A stretch of DNA of 64,000 nt from Noviherbaspirillum aridicola (GTDB lineage Bacteria > Pseudomonadota > Gammaproteobacteria > Burkholderiales > Burkholderiaceae_D): positions 123,212-187,211 of the forward strand of contig NZ_BPMK01000011.1 in assembly GCF_019656455.1 (NCBI RefSeq), given 5' to 3'. The position numbers and the translations under genes are program-made. Below the pieces are notes generated by a model that saw nothing but the letters and a program-made list of their open reading frames with translations, did not search any database and was not told the origin of the DNA. The stretch's first letter is position 1. The number at the start of each line of letters is the position of its first letter. This document shows, in pieces, positions 42,172 through 50,002 of the stretch.

Positions 42172-43608
42172 CTATTGTTTCAACGGCAGGGGAATCCTGA
42201 TAGCGACTTTCGTGCCACCCCCCGGCGCGCCGCTCACCTCCAGCTCGCCGCCGAGCGCGCCGACCCGTTCTTCCATGCCGCGTATGCCGAAGGATTTCGG
42301 CTTGAGCCTGTCTGTCGGCACGATGCCGCGGCCGTTGTCGGTCACTTCCAGCAGCACGCTGTCGGCGCTGCGCTGCAGCGTCACCGCGACCCGGCCGGCC
42401 TGCGCGTGTTTCCCGATATTGGTAAGCGCTTCCTGAAAAATGCGAAACATCGCGGCCGCTTGGTCGGCCGGCAGCTCGATGTGTTCATCGCTGCTGACTT
42501 CGCAGGGGATGCCGAGCTGCTTTTCGAATTCCCGCGCCTGCCATTCGATGGCGGCGACGATGCCGAAATCGAGAATGCCCGGCCGCAGGTCGACCGTGAT
42601 GCGGTGGATCGCCTCGATGGTGCGGTCCACCAGCGTGTCGACGTAGGCGGCCTTTTCGGCCAGCGCCGCGTCCTCCGGCGGCAGCCGCTTCTTCACCAGC
42701 GCCATCGCCATCTTGATGGCGGTGAGATTGCCGCCGAGGTCGTCGTGGATCTCCCGCGCGATGCGGGTGCGTTCGATTTCCTTCACCGTCTGGATATGCG
42801 CGGACAGCTCGGCCAGCTGCGCCCGCGAGCGCCGGATCTCCGCCTGCTCCAGCTTGCTCTGGGTGATATTGGTCATGATGCCTTCCCACTGCACGTCGTC
42901 GCCCGAGAGGGCGCGCGGCGTGGAGCGGATATTGATCCACTTGGTGTCCTTCCACTTCGCGACGTGGATGCGGCCTTCCCAGTTCAGTTCCTTCATGCCC
43001 GCAGCCGATGCGTTGAGCGAGTCGATGAAGGACTGCCGGTCCTCGTCCACGATCAGGGCGACGAACTGCCCCGGATCGGCCCGCAGCTGTTCGGCGCTCA
43101 CGCCTAACAGCGCATGGCAGCCGTCGCCGAGATAAGGCATGGTGGTGGTGCCGTCTGCCTTGCGCAGCAGCTGGAAGAACAGGCCCGGCGTGTTGGAGAC
43201 GATGGTGCGGAAGCGCGCTTCCGACAGCCGCAGCGCCTTGGCCGCCGCATGCCGCGCGCTGGTGTCGTTGCCGATCATGACATAGGCCGGCGCCGTGTCC
43301 GACGCGCAGTGATAGAGCCTGAACTCGACCGGATAGGTGGAGCCGTCCTTGCGGGTATGGACGGTATCGAGCGAGGCGCGGCTCGCCTTGCCGCAGGCGA
43401 GGGGCATCAGTATGTTTTCCAGCACCTCGCGCGATACCTGGCGGGCGAGGTCGAGCGGCGTCATCGCCGCGAGTTCGGCCGCGGTGTACTGCAGGTTCTT
43501 GCGGGCGGCGGGGTTGGCGTGCAGGATGCGGAAGCTGCCGCGGTCGACGATATAGATCTCGCTGAACGATCCCTGCATGACGACCGGCAGCCATTCGGAG
43601 CGCAACAT
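42172..43608 (-). CDS. Soluble PAS-PAS histidine kinase (HisKA_3 type)
   Basis: 478-residue cytoplasmic sensor kinase without membrane helices. Two PAS domains (about residues 5-120 and 125-255) precede a HisKA_3 dimerisation domain with the phosphoacceptor His288 (RIAREIHDDLGGNLTAIKM). A HATPase follows (FRIFQEALTNIGKHAQA N-box, VTDNGRGI, SFGIRGMEERVGALGG). It is first in a two-gene operon with a NarL-type regulator. The signal is not evident. Confidence 0.93.
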   Translation of the reverse strand: MLRSEWLPVVMQGSFSEIYIVDRGSFRILHANPAARKNLQYTAAELAAMTPLDLARQVSREVLENILMPLACGKASRASLDTVHTRKDGSTYPVEFRLYHCASDTAPAYVMIGNDTSARHAAAKALRLSEARFRTIVSNTPGLFFQLLRKADGTTTMPYLGDGCHALLGVSAEQLRADPGQFVALIVDEDRQSFIDSLNASAAGMKELNWEGRIHVAKWKDTKWINIRSTPRALSGDDVQWEGIMTNITQSKLEQAEIRRSRAQLAELSAHIQTVKEIERTRIAREIHDDLGGNLTAIKMAMALVKKRLPPEDAALAEKAAYVDTLVDRTIEAIHRITVDLRPGILDFGIVAAIEWQAREFEKQLGIPCEVSSDEHIELPADQAAAMFRIFQEALTNIGKHAQAGRVAVTLQRSADSVLLEVTDNGRGIVPTDRLKPKSFGIRGMEERVGALGGELEVSGAPGGGTKVAIRIPLPLKQ

Positions 43609-43874
43609 CTTCTTCCTCGTTGTATCGGTGCGGACGGCCTCGCGGCTTTCATCTGACTGCCGGGCGCGTCGCCTGTTCTGGCTCTGCTCCGCGCCGCGCC
43701 GGATAGGGGGCGGCGGTGCTGTAAAGAAATGGGTGCGGCGACTTTAACACAAGTGCACGGGGGCTCAGCCAGGGGGATGCGGCGGACGGGGCAGGGCGGC
43801 GGCGCGGGCGGCAGGATTAATTTCCGCGGAGGGCTTCCTTTTTTTATTGAACGGGTGCTATACTTTCGTTTTAC
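43609..43874. other. Spacer between the kinase gene and tRNA-Arg
   Basis: 266 bp divergent spacer. I see the tRNA promoter at its right end and no open frame of substance. No clear promoter for the kinase operon could be assigned. Confidence 0.5.
43856..43864 (+). promoter_or_regulatory. Extended -10 promoter of tRNA-Arg
   Basis: TGC-TATACT is an extended -10 element with a near-consensus hexamer (43859-43864), 10 bp before the mature tRNA 5' end. No good -35 box is present at 17 bp; a pyrimidine/T-rich tract occupies that place. Confidence 0.6.
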
Positions 43875-43951
43875 GCGGCTGTAGCTCAGCTGGATAGAGT
43901 ACTTGGCTACGAACCAAGGGGTCGTGGGTTCGATTCCTGCCAGCCGCGCCA
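43875..43951 (+). tRNA. tRNA-Arg (anticodon ACG)
   Basis: 77-nt cloverleaf. The acceptor stem GCGGCTG pairs with CAGCCGC, the discriminator is G and the CCA is encoded. The D arm is GCTC/GAGT. The anticodon stem CTTGG/CCAAG encloses CTACGAA, giving anticodon ACG (inosine-modified, reading CGN arginine codons). The T arm carries the usual GTTCGATTC-type loop (GGTTCGATTCC). Confidence 0.97.
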
Positions 43952-43961
43952 GCATCACCCG

Positions 43962-43995
43962 AAGGGGCCTGTCGAAAGACAGGCCCCTTTGCTTT
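43962..43995 (+). terminator. Intrinsic terminator after tRNA-Arg
   Basis: A 12-bp stem (AAGGGGCCTGTC / GACAGGCCCCTT) with a GAAA tetraloop is followed by TGCTTT, only 10 bp after the tRNA 3' end. Confidence 0.85.
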
Positions 43996-44032
43996 GGGGC
44001 GCGGGTTTTCGTGTGATGGTTTCTTAGGGGTG

Positions 44033-45010
44033 GGCGTTGGTCGCACGGCCTGCGCGACCCGATGCGACCTGCGCATCAATCGCTCTCCGACTCAGCCCAA
44101 GTAGGGCCGGCCTCCGTGCCGGCCCAGCGGAGGTGGCACGACCTGCATCGCCCCGCGCGACTGACGTATTACCCTTTCTCCGGACCGCCGTCGGTTGGGC
44201 CGGCAGGGACGCCGGCCCTACTTTCTTGGAGTGAGTGGGCCCGTCGCGCGCGGAGGTGGCACGACCTGCGCTGCCCGGTGCGACCTGTGCATCGGTCGCT
44301 CTCCGACTTGGCCCAAGTGGAGCCGGCCTCCGTGCCGGCTCAGCGGAGGTGGCACGACCTGCATCGCCCCGCGCGATTGACGTATCAACCGTTCTCCGGA
44401 CCGCCGTCGGTTGGGCCGGCAGGGACGCCGGCCCTACTTTCTTGGAGTGAGTGGGCCCGTCGCGCGCGGAGGTGGCACGACCTGCGCTGCCCGGTGCGAC
44501 CTGTGCATCGATCGCTCTCCGACTTGGCCCAAGTGGAGCCGGCCTCCGTGCCGGCTCAGCGGAGGTGGCACGACCTGCATCGCCCCGCGCAACTGACGTA
44601 TCAACCGTTCTCCGGACCACCGTCGGTTGGGCCGGCAGGGACGCCGGCCCTACTGGCCTGGAGTGTACGCACGGCGAAGGTCGCGCGACCTGCGCTGCCC
44701 GGTGCGACCTGTGCATCGATCGCTCTCCGACTTGGCCCAGGTGGAGCCGGCCTCCGTGCCGGCTCAGCGGAGGTGGCACGACCTGCATCGCCCCGCGCGA
44801 CTGACGTATTACTCTTTCTCCGGACCGCCGTCGGTTGGGCCGGCAGGGACGCCGGCCCTACTGGCTTGGAGTGAGTGGGCCCGTCGCGCGGTGGAGGTGG
44901 GACGACCTGCATCGCCCCGCGCGACCGACGTATCAACCGTTCTCCGGAACACCGTCGGTTGGGCCGGCAGGGACGCCGGCCCTACTGACCCGGCTGCCCT
45001 CCGTGCCGGC
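44033..45010. repeat. Tandem array of about 216-bp hairpin-bearing repeats
   Basis: About 1 kb of non-coding DNA between the tRNA-Arg terminator and the 3' end of mnmH. The anchor TCGGTTGGGC recurs at 44191, 44407, 44623, 44831 and 44955, giving intervals of 216, 216, 208 and 124 bp. Each full unit carries two hairpins: GGGCCGGC-N6-GCCGGCCC and GCCGGC-N6-GCCGGC. Each hairpin is followed by a related GGAGGTGGCACGACCTGC-like segment, so a unit looks like two diverged half-units. The last unit seems shortened by recombination between half-units. Because 216 is a multiple of 3, long frames stay open on both strands; I do not regard them as genes. Confidence 0.9.
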
Positions 45011-45041
45011 GTATGCAGTCACCTCTCGAAGTGCGAACGAA

Positions 45042-46094
45042 TCAGGCGGCCAGTACCGCCGCCCCCGGGTCATACTGCGCGAGCAGGTCCCGCGCCGCGT
45101 CCCGCAGCGCCTGCGGCGCAAGGCTCGGCAGCTCGATCAGCGGCGCCTGCGACAGCGCAGTGTAGTGGCGCGTGGTCGAGCGTGTGTAGGCGGGGTCGTA
45201 ATGAACTTCCATGATGCGCTGGAAAAGCGCCGGCATCCTGCGCTCGCGGGCCATCTCTTCCCATACCGCGAACTCCGCGCCGCCGATCAGCTTGCGAAGA
45301 TGCTCGAGGCGGGCGACGAAGGCTTCCGGGTCGTCCTCGAAATGTCGATAGTCTTCCCGCCACAGCAGGACGCGCTCCGCCATCGGCGCATCGATGCGCA
45401 GCAGGCGCGAGCGTTCGTGCATGGTGTCGAGCAGTGCATCGGGCAGGCGTACATTGCCGATCTTCTTGGACTCGGCTTCGACCCAGATCGGGCGAGCCGG
45501 GTCGAAGGCGGACAGCTTCTGCACCAGCAGGCTGTCGAAATACTTCTGCGTCGGTTGCGCCAGTCCGGGCACGGCGCCGATGACCGAGCCGCGATGGTTG
45601 GCGATGGCTTCGAGGTCGAGCACCTGGGCGCCGAGCGCATCGAGCTGATGCAGGAGCCGTGTCTTGCCGCAGCCGGTCGGGCCCGACAGGACGATGTAGG
45701 AGAACTGCGAGGGCAGGGTCTCGAGCTGCTCGTTGATCCAGCGGCGGTAGCCTTTCCAGCCGCCTTCCAGCTTGTGGACCCGGTAGCCGATGGTGTCGAG
45801 CGCGTCGAACCACAGCCGGCTGCGCTTGCCGCCGCGGAAACAGTACACCAGTATCTGCGCATTACGGGGACGTCCGGCGATGACCTGGTCGAGGTGGCGC
45901 GCGATGTTTCTGAGGGAGTAGCTGACGCCGATCAGGTAGGCGCGCATCTTGTCGGTCCGGTGCAGGGTGCCGACTTCCGCGTATTCCTCGTTGTTGACGA
46001 CGGGCAGACTGATCGCGCCGGGAATGTGGTCTTCCTCATATTCGCGCTCGGAACGGGCATCGATGATCAGGTCGTACTGTTTGAATCTTTGCAT
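45042..46094 (-). CDS. mnmH: tRNA 2-selenouridine synthase (MnmH/SelU)
   Basis: 350-residue enzyme that converts 2-thiouridine to 2-selenouridine at tRNA position 34 via a geranylated intermediate, using selenophosphate. The N-terminal rhodanese domain has the active Cys85 (ILVYCFRGGKRSRLW). The C-terminal P-loop domain has GPTGCGKT at 138-145. I use the ATG at 46094 (MQRFKQYDLIIDARSE), which aligns with family N-termini; an in-frame start at 46277 would read through the Fnr-type box. No selD is in the window. Confidence 0.94.
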   Translation of the reverse strand: MQRFKQYDLIIDARSEREYEEDHIPGAISLPVVNNEEYAEVGTLHRTDKMRAYLIGVSYSLRNIARHLDQVIAGRPRNAQILVYCFRGGKRSRLWFDALDTIGYRVHKLEGGWKGYRRWINEQLETLPSQFSYIVLSGPTGCGKTRLLHQLDALGAQVLDLEAIANHRGSVIGAVPGLAQPTQKYFDSLLVQKLSAFDPARPIWVEAESKKIGNVRLPDALLDTMHERSRLLRIDAPMAERVLLWREDYRHFEDDPEAFVARLEHLRKLIGGAEFAVWEEMARERRMPALFQRIMEVHYDPAYTRSTTRHYTALSQAPLIELPSLAPQALRDAARDLLAQYDPGAAVLAA

Positions 46095-46190
46095 GGCAGG
46101 TCTCGCGTGACGGGCGTCGATTGTGCCACAGCTTGCGGCGCGGCTTGTCTTTTCCGGGGTGGAGGGGGCGCGGGCGGGTTTCGGGGAAAA

Positions 46191-46204
46191 TTGATCTAGA
46201 TCAT
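46191..46204. promoter_or_regulatory. Fnr-type box upstream of the Crp/Fnr regulator gene
   Basis: TTGAT-CTAG-ATCAT matches TTGAT-N4-ATCAA at nine of ten defined bases. It lies in the mnmH/regulator divergent region, 76 bp before the regulator ATG. A weak -10 candidate (CATCCT, 46227-46232) sits at class II spacing on the plus strand; nothing comparable is seen toward mnmH. Autoregulation is likely. Confidence 0.65.
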
Positions 46205-46279
46205 TAAAAAATCGGGTGCGGTCGCGCATCCTCTCGGCACGATTGATTCCAGGGCCGTCGCCCGGCCGAGGCAACAAAA

Positions 46280-46990
46280 ATGAGGATGGAACGCGCCCGA
46301 TCCCAGCGCGAGGACAGCGTGCACAACATCAAGGGCATCCTTGCCAACACGTCGCTGTTTCGCATGCTTGACGAGCGTCAGCTCGAAAAACTCACTGCGG
46401 TCGCGCAGCCGCTGCGCACCGCTTCCAATGCTTGCCTGATCGGCCAGGGCGATGCGCCGCACGGACTGTTCGTGGTGGTCTACGGCCAGGTGAAGGTGGG
46501 CTTCGAGCGCAAGGACGGCAATGAGAAAACGCTCGCCATCCTTGGCCAGAACCGCTGCTTCGGCCTGGTCGAAATGCTCATCGATCAGCCGCACCTGGCT
46601 TTCGTCAAGACCACGACGGACTCCATGCTGCTGCATGTCGATGCGGCCACCGTGATGTCGCTTGCGCGGGAGAACTTCAGTTTCGCGCATGAACTGATGC
46701 TGCGCGTTTCGCGTCAGATGTATGCGCTGACGCGCGATATCGAGAGTTACTCACTGCAGACGGCGCGGCAACGGCTGGCCAATTATCTGCTGCGGCAGGG
46801 CCGCTACCAGGCGGGGCAGCTGGTGGAGCTGATCGCGAGCAAGACGCTGATCGCTTCGCGCCTGAGCCTCACGCCCGAAACCCTGTCGCGCCTGCTGCAC
46901 GAGTTCTCCGCCGAAGGCATGATCAGCGTCACCGGCCGGCGCATCAGGATTCTCGACCAGGACCGCATCGTCGCGCTGGTCGGCGCCTGA
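46280..46990 (+). CDS. Crp/Fnr-family transcriptional regulator
   Basis: 236-residue regulator. A cNMP-binding-like beta roll covers about residues 25-140 (LFRMLDERQLEKLTAVAQPL, GQGDAPHGLFVVVYGQVKVGFERKDGNEKTLAILGQNRCFGLVEML). A winged HTH is C-terminal. The recognition helix LTPETLSRLLHEF carries the E-x2-SR pattern that reads TTGA half-sites in Fnr. The N-terminal Fe-S cysteines of Fnr are absent, so the signal may be different (Dnr- or Crp-like). It precedes ccmA by 108 bp, and its own upstream region has an Fnr-type box. Confidence 0.9.
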   Translation: MRMERARSQREDSVHNIKGILANTSLFRMLDERQLEKLTAVAQPLRTASNACLIGQGDAPHGLFVVVYGQVKVGFERKDGNEKTLAILGQNRCFGLVEMLIDQPHLAFVKTTTDSMLLHVDAATVMSLARENFSFAHELMLRVSRQMYALTRDIESYSLQTARQRLANYLLRQGRYQAGQLVELIASKTLIASRLSLTPETLSRLLHEFSAEGMISVTGRRIRILDQDRIVALVGA

Positions 46991-47017
46991 GCGCCCGCCG
47001 CCTCCATTGCCGCGGGA

Positions 47018-47036
47018 GCGCCGTGCGCGGCGCTTT
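47018..47036 (+). terminator. Possible weak terminator between the regulator and ccmA
   Basis: GCGCCG-TGCG-CGGCGC hairpin followed by TTT only. It may attenuate transcription from the regulator gene into ccmA. Confidence 0.35.
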
Positions 47037-47098
47037 CGTCACCCGTTTCCTTTCATGAACCTCGACATGCTGTTCCCCTTGGCCGCCGGAGCCGCGGC

Positions 47099-47728
47099 AT
47101 GAAGCTCGAAGCCCGTTCGCTCGAGTGCCGGCGCGGAGACCGCGTGCTGTTTTCCGGACTCGATCTCGCGCTCGATGCCGGCGAGGCGCTGCGGCTGGCC
47201 GGACGCAACGGCAGCGGCAAGACCAGCCTGCTGCGCATGCTGTGCGGCCTGACCCAGCCGGAGCAGGGCGAGGTGCTGTGGTGCGGCCAGAATATCCGCC
47301 GCCACCGCGAAGAGTTCAATTCGGCGCTGGTGTATCTCGGCCATGCGGCCGCCATCAAGGACGAGCTGCTGGCCTGGGAAAACCTGGCGATGTCGGCCGC
47401 CATCGCCGGCAGGCCGGTCGACGAGGATCAGGCTTGCGGCGCGCTCGAACGGCTGGGCCTCGGCGCGGCGGTCGACCTGCCGGCGCGCGCGCTGTCGCAG
47501 GGGCAGCGCAAGCGGGTGGCGCTGGCGCGGCTGACGCTGGCGCAGGACCGGCCGCTGTGGGTGCTGGACGAGCCCTTCACCGCGCTCGACGCGGCCGCCG
47601 TGCAGGCGCTGTGCGAGACGGTCGACCGCCACCTGGCGGCCGGCGGCATGCTCATCTACACCACGCACCAGGAGATAAGCCTGCAGGCGCGGCGGCATCT
47701 GCGGCTCGAACTCGGCGGTGCCGCATGA
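47099..47728 (+). CDS. ccmA: Cytochrome c maturation ABC ATPase CcmA
   Basis: 209-residue ATPase of the CcmABCD complex that releases holo-CcmE from CcmC. Walker A is LAGRNGSGKTSLLRML (about 33-48), the ABC signature is LSQGQRKRVALARL, Walker B is LWVLDEPFTALD, and the H-loop follows (YTTHQE). CGGAG lies 7 nt before the ATG. Its stop overlaps the ccmB start as ATGA. Confidence 0.96.
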   Translation: MKLEARSLECRRGDRVLFSGLDLALDAGEALRLAGRNGSGKTSLLRMLCGLTQPEQGEVLWCGQNIRRHREEFNSALVYLGHAAAIKDELLAWENLAMSAAIAGRPVDEDQACGALERLGLGAAVDLPARALSQGQRKRVALARLTLAQDRPLWVLDEPFTALDAAAVQALCETVDRHLAAGGMLIYTTHQEISLQARRHLRLELGGAA

Positions 47729-48393
47729 TCCGGCTGCTTGCCGCCGTGGTGCGACGCGACCTGCTGCTGGCGATGCGGCGGCGCGCGGAAGTGCTGACCA
47801 CGCTTTTCTTTTTCATCATCGTCGTCAGCCTGTTCCCGCTCGGCGTCGGACCGGAGCCGCGTCTGCTGCAGACCATGGCGCCGGGCATCCTGTGGGTCGC
47901 CGCGCTGCTGGCCTCGATGCTCGCGCTCGGCCGCCTGTTCGCGCCCGACTACGCCGACGGCACGCTGGAGCAGATGGCGCTGTCGCCGGAGCCGCTGACG
48001 GTGATCGTGATCGGCAAGGTGCTGGCGCACTGGATCGTGTCGGGCCTGCCCCTGGTGCTGCTGTCGCCGCTGCTGGCGGTGCAGTTCGGACTCGGTGCGC
48101 CGGAGATCGGCGTGCTGGCGGCGAGCCTGCTGCTCGGCACGCCGGTGCTGAGCCTGATCGGCGCGATCGGCGCGGCGCTGACGCTTGGCGTGCGCGGCGG
48201 CGGCGTGCTGGTGGCGCTGCTGGTCCTGCCGCTGTACGTGCCGGTGCTGATTTTCGGCGCCGGTTCGGTCGGGGCGCAGGCATCCGGGGTCGGCGCGGCC
48301 GCCCACCTGCTGCTGCTCGGCGGCGCGCTCGCCGGATCGGTTGCGCTCGCGCCATGGGCGACCGCCACGGCGCTGCGTATTGCCATCGAATAA
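47725..48393 (+). CDS. ccmB: Cytochrome c maturation permease CcmB
   Basis: 222-residue membrane subunit of CcmABCD with about six hydrophobic segments. Family marks: VVRRDLLLAMRRRAEVLTTLFFFIIVVSLFPLGVGPEP, MAPGILWVAALLASMLALGRLFAPDYADGTLEQMALSPEPL and HWIVSGLPLVLLSPLLA. It starts inside the ccmA stop codon. A 186-bp spacer to ccmC follows, wider than the other joins in this operon. Confidence 0.96.
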   Translation: MIRLLAAVVRRDLLLAMRRRAEVLTTLFFFIIVVSLFPLGVGPEPRLLQTMAPGILWVAALLASMLALGRLFAPDYADGTLEQMALSPEPLTVIVIGKVLAHWIVSGLPLVLLSPLLAVQFGLGAPEIGVLAASLLLGTPVLSLIGAIGAALTLGVRGGGVLVALLVLPLYVPVLIFGAGSVGAQASGVGAAAHLLLLGGALAGSVALAPWATATALRIAIE

Positions 48394-48579
48394 TGGCATG
48401 CCGATTGCAATTGGAGGACGGCAAGCCGGAAGGCGGGAAAGAAACCGTTTTCCGTAGCGGACAGTCAATGAAACAGGCGGGTTTTGGCGGCAAGCAGGGG
48501 TGCAAGGAAGCAGCCCGATCAATCGCTTTCCCGATTTCCGGAAAGCGCCTTGAAGAACTTATATTGGAGTAAGACAGCA
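48394..48579 (+). other. ccmB-ccmC spacer
   Basis: 186 bp of plausible non-coding DNA inside an otherwise tightly packed operon. An in-frame upstream start for ccmC at 48484 would use part of it, but GGAG plus GTG at 48580 fits better. It could hold an internal promoter; none is convincing. Confidence 0.4.
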
Positions 48580-49362
48580 GTGTCCACCGGCAGCCAGATT
48601 CTCGATAGCAGGAGAGCAACAAGCGGCGCAGGATTTTTCAAATACGCATCGCCGCAGCAGTTTTTCCCATTGGCGGGAAAACTCATTCCCTGGTTTGCGA
48701 CCGCGGCGGTGCTCCTGGCCGTGGTCGGAATGGTCATCGGCTTCCTCGTCGCGCCCACCGACCACCAGCAGGGCGAGGCCTACCGCATCATCTTCCTGCA
48801 CGTGCCGGCGGCCTGGATGTCGATGTTCGTCTATCTCGTGATGGCCTTCTGGTCCGGCGTGGGCCTGGTGTTCAACACGCGCCTGTCGTCGATGATGGCG
48901 AGCGCGCTGGCGCCGACCGGCGCGCTGTTCACCTTCATCGCGCTGTGGACCGGTGCGCTGTGGGGCAAGCCGACCTGGGGCACCTGGTGGGTGTGGGATG
49001 CGCGCCTGACCTCCGAACTGATCCTGCTGTTCCTGTACATCGGCTTCATGGCCCTGCAGGCGGCGATCGACGATCCGCGCCGCGCTGACAAGGCCGGCGC
49101 TGTGCTGGCGCTGGTCGGCGCGGTCAATGTGCCGGTCATCTACTTTTCGGTCCAGTGGTGGAACACCCTGCACCAGGGCTCGTCGGTCAGCATGACCAAG
49201 GCGCCGAGCATGGCGATGACCATGCTGGCCGGGATGCTGATCATGGCGCTGGCCGCCTGGGCTTACACGATCGCCGTTTCGCTGATGCGGGTGCGCTGCA
49301 TCATGCTCGAGCGCGAACGGCATGCCGAATGGACGCGGCAATACCTGGAGGATCAGGCATGA
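48580..49362 (+). CDS. ccmC: Heme-handling membrane protein CcmC
   Basis: 260-residue six-helix protein that attaches heme to CcmE. The periplasmic Trp-rich heme-handling motif is intact (WGKPTWGTWWVWDARLTS), with the flanking His residues in IIFLHVPAAWMSM and WWNTLHQGSSV. I choose the GTG at 48580, with GGAG 10 nt upstream and a product that starts shortly before the conserved FFKYASPQQFFPLAGKLIPW; an earlier in-frame start at 48484 lacks support. It overlaps ccmD by 4 bp. Confidence 0.94.
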   Translation: MSTGSQILDSRRATSGAGFFKYASPQQFFPLAGKLIPWFATAAVLLAVVGMVIGFLVAPTDHQQGEAYRIIFLHVPAAWMSMFVYLVMAFWSGVGLVFNTRLSSMMASALAPTGALFTFIALWTGALWGKPTWGTWWVWDARLTSELILLFLYIGFMALQAAIDDPRRADKAGAVLALVGAVNVPVIYFSVQWWNTLHQGSSVSMTKAPSMAMTMLAGMLIMALAAWAYTIAVSLMRVRCIMLERERHAEWTRQYLEDQA

Positions 49363-49550
49363 ACTGGAACAGCGTCGGCGATTTTCTCGCCATGGGCGGT
49401 TATGGCTTGTACGTGTGGGGATCGGTCGTGGTCAGCGGACTGCTGCTGGCCGGTGAAGTGGGCGCGCTGAAGATGCGCAGCGCCGGATTGAAGAAGCGTC
49501 ATGCGCGGCAGGCAGGCCGGTCGCGTCGGGCGCGAAAGGAAAACCAATGA
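49359..49550 (+). CDS. ccmD: Heme exporter small subunit CcmD
   Basis: 63-residue single-span protein that helps release holo-CcmE. It has the CcmD pattern [34 protein letters not shown], one helix, then a basic cytoplasmic tail ([24 protein letters not shown]). It overlaps ccmC and ccmE by 4 bp each. Confidence 0.93.
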   Translation: MNWNSVGDFLAMGGYGLYVWGSVVVSGLLLAGEVGALKMRSAGLKKRHARQAGRSRRARKENQ

Positions 49551-50002
49551 AGGCAAGACAGAAAAGGGCGGCGCTGCTGCTCGTGGGACTGGCCACGCTC
49601 GGCCTGGCCGCGTGGCTGGTGATTTCGGCGTTCCGCCAGAACATGGTGTTCTTCTACACACCGACCCAGGTGCAGTCGGGCGAGGCGCCGCAGGGCCGCA
49701 GCTTCCGCATCGGCGGCATGGTGGAAGAGGGCAGCCTCAAGCGGCAGGCCGACGGCGTCACCGTGCATTTCGTCGTCACCGATACCGCGCAGAAGATTCC
49801 GGTGGCGTACAAGGGCATCCTGCCCGACCTGTTCAAGGAAGGCAAAGGCGTGGTGGCGCAGGGCAAGCTCGCCGCGGACGGCCGCTTCACGGCCGACGAG
49901 GTGCTCGCCAAGCATGACGAAAACTATATGCCGCCCGAGGCCGCGCACGCGATCAAGCAGGCGCACGAGGGCGCGCAGACGGGCAAGGGTGCTCCGCAAT
50001 GA
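49547..50002 (+). CDS. ccmE: Periplasmic heme chaperone CcmE
   Basis: 151-residue membrane-anchored chaperone that binds heme covalently through a His. The anchor is residues about 7-30. The OB-fold core holds [58 protein letters not shown]. The heme site HxxxY is present as [10 protein letters not shown]. It is coupled to ccmD and ccmF by 4-bp overlaps. Confidence 0.97.
   Translation: MKARQKRAALLLVGLATLGLAAWLVISAFRQNMVFFYTPTQVQSGEAPQGRSFRIGGMVEEGSLKRQADGVTVHFVVTDTAQKIPVAYKGILPDLFKEGKGVVAQGKLAADGRFTADEVLAKHDENYMPPEAAHAIKQAHEGAQTGKGAPQ

Noticed and set aside
43875..43951. Integration (att) site at tRNA-Arg
   Set aside because: No integrase gene and no repeated tRNA 3' end occur in the window. 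The adjacent repeats do not share the tRNA sequence.
44024..44874. Long open frames on both strands of the repeat array (about 250-270 codons each) encoding 72-residue repeats
   Set aside because: They stay open because the 216-bp period is a multiple of three and the DNA is GC-rich. They appear in several frames at once, lack convincing ribosome binding sites and are rich in Arg, Pro and Ala without domain features.
44033..45010. CRISPR array
   Set aside because: The units are about 216 bp and similar along their whole length, with no short identical repeats separated by unique spacers and no cas genes nearby.
47055..47102. 15-codon upstream ORF ending at the ccmA start (ATGA)
   Set aside because: ccmA has its own CGGAG 7 nt upstream, so coupling is not needed, and the peptide is featureless.
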